Source of the DNA: Flavobacterium sp. KJJ
Lineage (GTDB): Bacteria; Bacteroidota; Bacteroidia; Flavobacteriales; Flavobacteriaceae
Assembly: GCF_000708595.2 (NCBI RefSeq)
Contig: NZ_JARP01000002.1
Location: 496,001 to 560,000, forward strand
Direction: 5' to 3'
DNA: 64,000 nucleotides
Shown here piece by piece: positions 60,365 to 64,000 of this stretch (within the stretch, counting starts at the first letter, position 1; every line of letters starts with the position of its first letter). Under the pieces are notes generated by a model that saw nothing but the letters and a program-made list of their open reading frames with translations, was not told the DNA's origin and ran no database searches. Both the position numbers and the translations under genes were made by a program.

Positions 60365-61492
60365 TTATTTTTTTACTGCTGAACAACCTGCCATTGTCGT
60401 AATTTTAATAGCTTCTGTTGCAGGCAGACTATCGTTTCTATTTACAGTTTCTTGTACTACATTTCTAGTAATTTCTTCAAAAACAGTTTCGATTGCAGAA
60501 GCTGTTTGTAAAGCAGCTGGACGACCGTAATCTCCGGCTTCACGAATTGACTGTACAATTGGAACTTCTCCTAAAAATGGAACATTCAAATCTTCAGCAA
60601 GGTTTTTAGCTCCCTCTTTTCCAAAGATATAATATTTATTATCAGGCAATTCTTCAGGTGTAAAGTACGCCATATTTTCAATAATTCCCAAAACAGGAAC
60701 ATTAATATTGTCTTGCATAAACATGGCAACTCCTTTTTTAGCATCAGCAAGTGCCACAGCCTGAGGAGTACTCACGACTACTGCTCCAGTTATTGGCAAT
60801 GATTGCATGATCGAAAGGTGTATGTCTCCAGTTCCTGGAGGCAAATCGATTAGCATAAAATCTAATTCTCCCCAATCTGCATCAAAAATCATTTGGTTTA
60901 AAGCTTTAGCAGCCATTGGACCTCTCCAGATTACAGCTTGACTTGGTGCCGTAAAGAAACCGATAGAAAGTATTTTGATTTCATAACTTTCAATTGGTTT
61001 CATTTTAGACTTTCCGTCAACAGTAATTGAAACCGGCTTTTCGTTTTCTACATCAAACATAATTGGCATCGAAGGCCCGTATATATCAGCATCTAAAACG
61101 CCAACAGCAAAACCCATTTTTGCCAATGTTACAGCAAGATTTGCTGTTACAGTTGATTTTCCTACTCCTCCTTTACCAGAAGCAACAGCAATAATATTTT
61201 TGATTCCTGGAATCGCACGACCTTTAATTTCGTTTTTTTCAGGAGTTTCTACCTTAATGTTTACTTTAATTTTTGCATCAGCAGATATCAATTCGTGAAT
61301 CGTTTTTTTGATATCATCCTCAGCTCTTTTTTTAATGTGCATTGCTGGTGTATGCAATACTAAATCTACTACAACTTCGTCTCCGAAAGTAAGGACATTG
61401 GCAACAGCACCACTTTCAACCATATTTTTTCCTTCTCCAGCTATAGTAATAGTTTCTAAAGCTTTAAGAATTTCTTTTCTGTCTAATTTCAT
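60365..61492 (-). CDS. mrp: Mrp/ApbC-type Fe-S carrier ATPase
   Basis: A 375-residue P-loop protein. The N-terminal MIP18/DUF59 domain (about 1-90) is followed by the ATPase with the deviant Walker A 'GKGGVGKSTVTANLA', 'VLDADIYGPSMP' and 'LPPGTGDIHLS'. Near its end, 'TMAGCSAVKK' has a single Cys where family members often have CxxC elsewhere in the domain; the CxxC pair itself is not evident. It carries Fe-S clusters to target enzymes. NifU-like gene downstream. Confidence 0.93.
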   Translation of the reverse strand: MKLDRKEILKALETITIAGEGKNMVESGAVANVLTFGDEVVVDLVLHTPAMHIKKRAEDDIKKTIHELISADAKIKVNIKVETPEKNEIKGRAIPGIKNIIAVASGKGGVGKSTVTANLAVTLAKMGFAVGVLDADIYGPSMPIMFDVENEKPVSITVDGKSKMKPIESYEIKILSIGFFTAPSQAVIWRGPMAAKALNQMIFDADWGELDFMLIDLPPGTGDIHLSIMQSLPITGAVVVSTPQAVALADAKKGVAMFMQDNINVPVLGIIENMAYFTPEELPDNKYYIFGKEGAKNLAEDLNVPFLGEVPIVQSIREAGDYGRPAALQTASAIETVFEEITRNVVQETVNRNDSLPATEAIKITTMAGCSAVKK

Positions 61493-61563
61493 TTTAATAA
61501 GGTATTTTTCTATTGATGAAACGTTGTTAAAGAACTATGTTAATTTAAACTCATTTCAGACTG

Positions 61564-61571
61564 CAAAGATA
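61564..61571 (-). promoter_or_regulatory. -7 element of mrp
   Basis: TATCTTTG on the minus strand, 71 bases before the start codon. Confidence 0.4.
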
Positions 61572-61841
61572 ACTGATTATGTTTGGATTTCTTCTCTTTT
61601 TGAATCGTATTTATTGATATCTAAATTATTCAAAATGATACTCTTGTTTTTTAGACCTGCTGGTTTTCAATCTTAAATCAGAACATCGAGATGTTTCAAC
61701 ATTCCCACGTGCGAATTTTAATAGATTACAAAGTAATATGATAATAAGTTCTGCTTGCCTCTGAAGTAAATTTGACTACCCTAAATTTCTGATTTAAAGC
61801 ATTTTGAAAAATGCGAAAGTAATTTTATAAACCTGCAAAAG

Positions 61842-61849
61842 TAATTTTG
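61842..61849 (+). promoter_or_regulatory. -7 element of the L,D-transpeptidase gene
   Basis: TAATTTTG, 25 bases before the start codon. A near-copy of the surrounding word (aaagtaatttta) lies 24 bases upstream. Confidence 0.45.
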
Positions 61850-61874
61850 TACTAAATAATTAAAAAACAAAAAA

Positions 61875-63488
61875 ATGCAACGTTTTATCTTTTTAACCTT
61901 GAGTATTGTGATGAGTTTTACAACTTTTTCTTTTAATTCTATTGCGAATGGAAGTAAAGTAAAAACAAATGAAATTGAAGTTGAGAGTACTTTAGTAAAT
62001 AAAATAGGGTTCTCTGCAGTTGCTCTCGACAGCGTGTTGATTGACAAATTTTTTAAAAAGTATACCAAATTAAAAAAATATCAAAATGAGGTTTCAGATC
62101 TTTATCAAAAAAGAGAATACAACTCTATTTGGTATGATGATGCAGCGATTAATGAATATGGAATTTTGTTATATCAAAAAGTCAGTGTTTTAAACGAACA
62201 GGGAATTAAAGCGAATATGGCTTATATGAATGTTATTGAAAGTGCTTTTGATGATAAAGCTTCAAATAAACTTTCTAAAACAGAGGGAGAACTTTTGCTT
62301 TCAAGCATGTATTTCTTTTATTCAAACAATTCTGGTGTTGATGCGGAAACGCTGAAAAAAATAGAATGGGTTTTGCCTTCTAAAAATGTTTCTTACGACA
62401 CTGTTTTAGATTCACTTGCCACTAATCCGGTTCAAATTAATAAAGATGCTAATCTTTTAAACACTCAATATTATAAACTTCAGGCGATGTTGAAAAAATA
62501 TCGTGACATTGAGAAAAACAATCTTTGGAAAAGAATTGATATCGATACTGAAAATTATAAAGATTTAAAACCTTTTGATTCGTCAGTTGCCGTAAAACAA
62601 ATTAGAGAACGCTTGTTTGTTATTGGTGATTTAAAACAAGATTCAAAAAGAAATGTATATGATGAAGAAATGATGGCAGGAGTTTTAAACTATAAAAAAA
62701 GATACGGTCTTAAATTAAACTATACCCTTACATTAGAGCATATTAACCAAATGAATGAACCAATCGAAAACAGCATAAAAACAATAATGCTGAATATGGA
62801 ACGCTGCAGATGGATTCCTGCAAAATTGGGTCAGGCAGATGAATATGTAATGGTTAATATTCCAGCTTACAGATTGAATTATATAAAAAATGGGAAAAAC
62901 AGATTGACATCTGACGTTTTTGTGGGATCAAGATTAACAGAGACTTTTATTTTTAGCGGTAACATTGACCGAATTGTATTTAGCCCATATTGGAATGTTC
63001 CTGCAAGTATTGTCAATAATGAATTGAAACAAAAAATGGCTGCCGATGAAAATTATTTGGCAGAAAATAATATGGAGTGGAATGATGGAGCAGTGAGACA
63101 AAAACCAGGACCTAAAAATTCTTTAGGCTTAGTGAAATTCTTATTCCCGAATCCTAATGATATTTATCTTCACGATACTCCAGCAAAAAGTTTATTTGAT
63201 TTTGAAAAACGTACTTTCAGCCACGGATGTATCAATATTAAAGATGCAAAAGGATTAGCAGTAGCTATGTTAGAAGAAGATCAAGAATGGTCAAAATCTA
63301 AAATTGACGAATCTATGAGCGGTGAAAAAGAAACGCCTTGTATACTTAAAAATAAAGTGCCAATATTTATAGGTTATTTTACAGCTTGGGTAAATGAAAA
63401 TGGTGAAATAGGTTTTTATAAAGATGTTTATGAAAGAGATCAGCGTTTAGATAAATTACTGTTTTCTGATTCAGTTGCCATGCAATAA
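61875..63488 (+). CDS. Murein L,D-transpeptidase (YcbB/YkuD family)
   Basis: A 537-residue cell-wall cross-linking enzyme. Signal peptide MQRFIFLTLSIVMSFTTFS; a helical scaffold domain (about 50-230, 'YQKREYNSIWYDD'); a peptidoglycan-binding-like segment (about 235-290, 'AVKQIRERLFVIGD'); then the YkuD catalytic domain (about 320-500) with His433 in 'YLHDTPAKSLF' and catalytic Cys452 in 'FSHGCIN'. It resembles E. coli LdtD. It would form 3-3 cross-links or anchor proteins in the periplasm. Monocistronic. Confidence 0.93.
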   Translation: MQRFIFLTLSIVMSFTTFSFNSIANGSKVKTNEIEVESTLVNKIGFSAVALDSVLIDKFFKKYTKLKKYQNEVSDLYQKREYNSIWYDDAAINEYGILLYQKVSVLNEQGIKANMAYMNVIESAFDDKASNKLSKTEGELLLSSMYFFYSNNSGVDAETLKKIEWVLPSKNVSYDTVLDSLATNPVQINKDANLLNTQYYKLQAMLKKYRDIEKNNLWKRIDIDTENYKDLKPFDSSVAVKQIRERLFVIGDLKQDSKRNVYDEEMMAGVLNYKKRYGLKLNYTLTLEHINQMNEPIENSIKTIMLNMERCRWIPAKLGQADEYVMVNIPAYRLNYIKNGKNRLTSDVFVGSRLTETFIFSGNIDRIVFSPYWNVPASIVNNELKQKMAADENYLAENNMEWNDGAVRQKPGPKNSLGLVKFLFPNPNDIYLHDTPAKSLFDFEKRTFSHGCINIKDAKGLAVAMLEEDQEWSKSKIDESMSGEKETPCILKNKVPIFIGYFTAWVNENGEIGFYKDVYERDQRLDKLLFSDSVAMQ

Positions 63489-63516
63489 TACACACACGAC
63501 AATTATTTATAAAAGA

Positions 63517-63556
63517 GAAACCCGCCACTACCGAAGCTTCGGTAATCGCGGGTTTC
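63517..63556 (+). terminator. Hairpin terminator-like element after the transpeptidase
   Basis: An outer stem gaaacccgc/gcgggtttc (63517-63525, 63548-63556) encloses the perfect 16-base palindrome taccgaagcttcggta (63529-63544). It lies between convergent genes; the T run is short, so termination is likely but not certain. Confidence 0.65.
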
Positions 63557-63579
63557 TTCAAAAAAAATGGTCTACAAGC

Positions 63580-64000
63580 TTATTCGTATTTTAAATATTT
63601 TAAAACATCAATTTTAGTTACCTGATAGGCTTTTGCCAGCACTATAAGCAGTGTCAGAACCAATAAAGAAACTAAAGCGATACTAAACGGAATAACTGAA
63701 ATATTGATTCTGAAAGCAAAATCTTCAAGCCATTTTTGCAATAGGATATAAGCTGGAACAATTCCGACTGCAAATCCCATAAAACAGAAAATGATATATT
63801 GTTTTGATAATTCTTTCAATAAAATATCAGTTTCGGCACCTAATGTTTTTCTGATAGCTATTTCTTTCAAACGTCTTTCCATAGAGAAAGAGGCTAAAGC
63901 AAACAGTCCAAATATAGCGATAATTATTACAACTAGATTCAAGATAAAAAACAAGTCTTTTTGTTTTACCTGTTCTTGATATGTTTTGGCAAAACCTTTA
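63580..64000 (-). CDS. MacB/FtsX-like ABC permease, 5' part outside window
   Basis: The frame runs from the stop at 63580 to the right edge with no stop, so the apparent start near 63954 is internal. The visible C-terminal 139 residues hold three hydrophobic helices ('FILNLVVIIIAIFGLFALAS', 'FCFMGFAVGIVPAYILL', 'IALVSLLVLTLLIVLA') around the FtsX signature 'RRLKEIAIRKTLGA'. It ends 'IDVLKYLKYE', as in Bacteroidota permeases of two-part MacB-like transporters. The substrate cannot be told. Confidence 0.9.
   Translation of the reverse strand, partial: KGFAKTYQEQVKQKDLFFILNLVVIIIAIFGLFALASFSMERRLKEIAIRKTLGAETDILLKELSKQYIIFCFMGFAVGIVPAYILLQKWLEDFAFRINISVIPFSIALVSLLVLTLLIVLAKAYQVTKIDVLKYLKYE

Larger units (their letters stand above)
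61493..61874. other. Gene-free stretch between mrp and the L,D-transpeptidase
   Basis: 382 bases with divergent promoters: TATCTTTG for mrp on the minus strand (61564-61571) and TAATTTTG for the transpeptidase (61842-61849). Several short frames cross it in both directions, but none has a start, ribosome site or composition that convinces. No repeat or RNA structure stands out. Confidence 0.6.

Noticed and set aside
61308..61676. A 122-codon plus-strand frame opposite mrp.
   Set aside because: It overlaps the well-conserved mrp start on the other strand and has no family character; the mrp -7 element also lies in it.
1..64000. CRISPR arrays, complete insertion sequences, prophage genes and rRNA genes.
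   Set aside because: None seen: no regular short direct repeats with spacers, no transposase or integrase, no phage structural gene and no rRNA sequence in the window.

Overview
The window is AT-rich chromosomal DNA from a member of the Bacteroidota, most likely a Flavobacterium. The evidence is: TAnnTTTG-type -7 promoter elements before many genes; SusC-style TonB receptor architecture; a MurF-Alr fusion; a long S16 with an Ala/Glu tail; a prolyl oligopeptidase closely resembling the classic flavobacterial enzyme; many 'SC' and 'FAQ'-type signal peptides; and the short intergenic hairpin repeats common in flavobacteria. Most of the window is ordinary housekeeping sequence. Three stretches are accessory in character and carry most of the interest.

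Layout. (1) 1-6245: an extracytoplasmic-function (ECF) sigma factor with a membrane TPR partner, divergent from a small membrane protein, a lipoprotein, a PKD/beta-barrel protein and a TPR protein cut by the left edge. Three copies of one bipartite motif with identical 13-bp spacing sit in front of the divergent genes and look like the sigma factor's own promoters. (2) 6427-17569: S41 peptidase, TatD nuclease, acyltransferase, asparaginase, a divergent MFS/LysR pair with an operator-like palindrome, tRNA-Ser(GGA), GNAT, SGNH lipoprotein, DUF3050 protein and glutaryl-CoA dehydrogenase. (3) 17733-29944: two tandem TPR-TM-AraC regulators, followed by a secreted-peptide locus. That locus has five double-glycine-type leader peptides, two copies of a three-domain protein (C39-like, VKOR, thioredoxin), a C39-peptidase ABC exporter and an HlyD adaptor.

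(4) 29958-38246: trmN, rimM-rpsP, a small lipoprotein, a glycine-rich RRM protein and the leuC-leuD-synthase-leuB operon. (5) 38906-52488: a DnaE carrying its own N-terminal proofreading exonuclease, an outer-membrane barrel, an oxidoreductase, prolyl oligopeptidase, and a His-rich protein with a TonB receptor (probably metal uptake). (6) 52708-64000: murF-alr, mscL, asd, a tandem lipoprotein duplication, an iron-sulfur group (ferredoxin, NifU-like, Mrp), an L,D-transpeptidase, and the C-terminal end of a MacB/FtsX-like permease at the right edge.

The peptide locus reads as one working unit. The precursors have leaders ending in GG or GS and cores with 0, 2, 6, 4 and 4 cysteines. The VKOR-thioredoxin proteins supply disulfide chemistry next to the leaders, and the C39 ABC transporter with its HlyD partner cuts off the leaders and exports the cores. 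Each VKOR gene is followed by its own pair of precursor genes and by a nearly identical terminator, so the module has duplicated.
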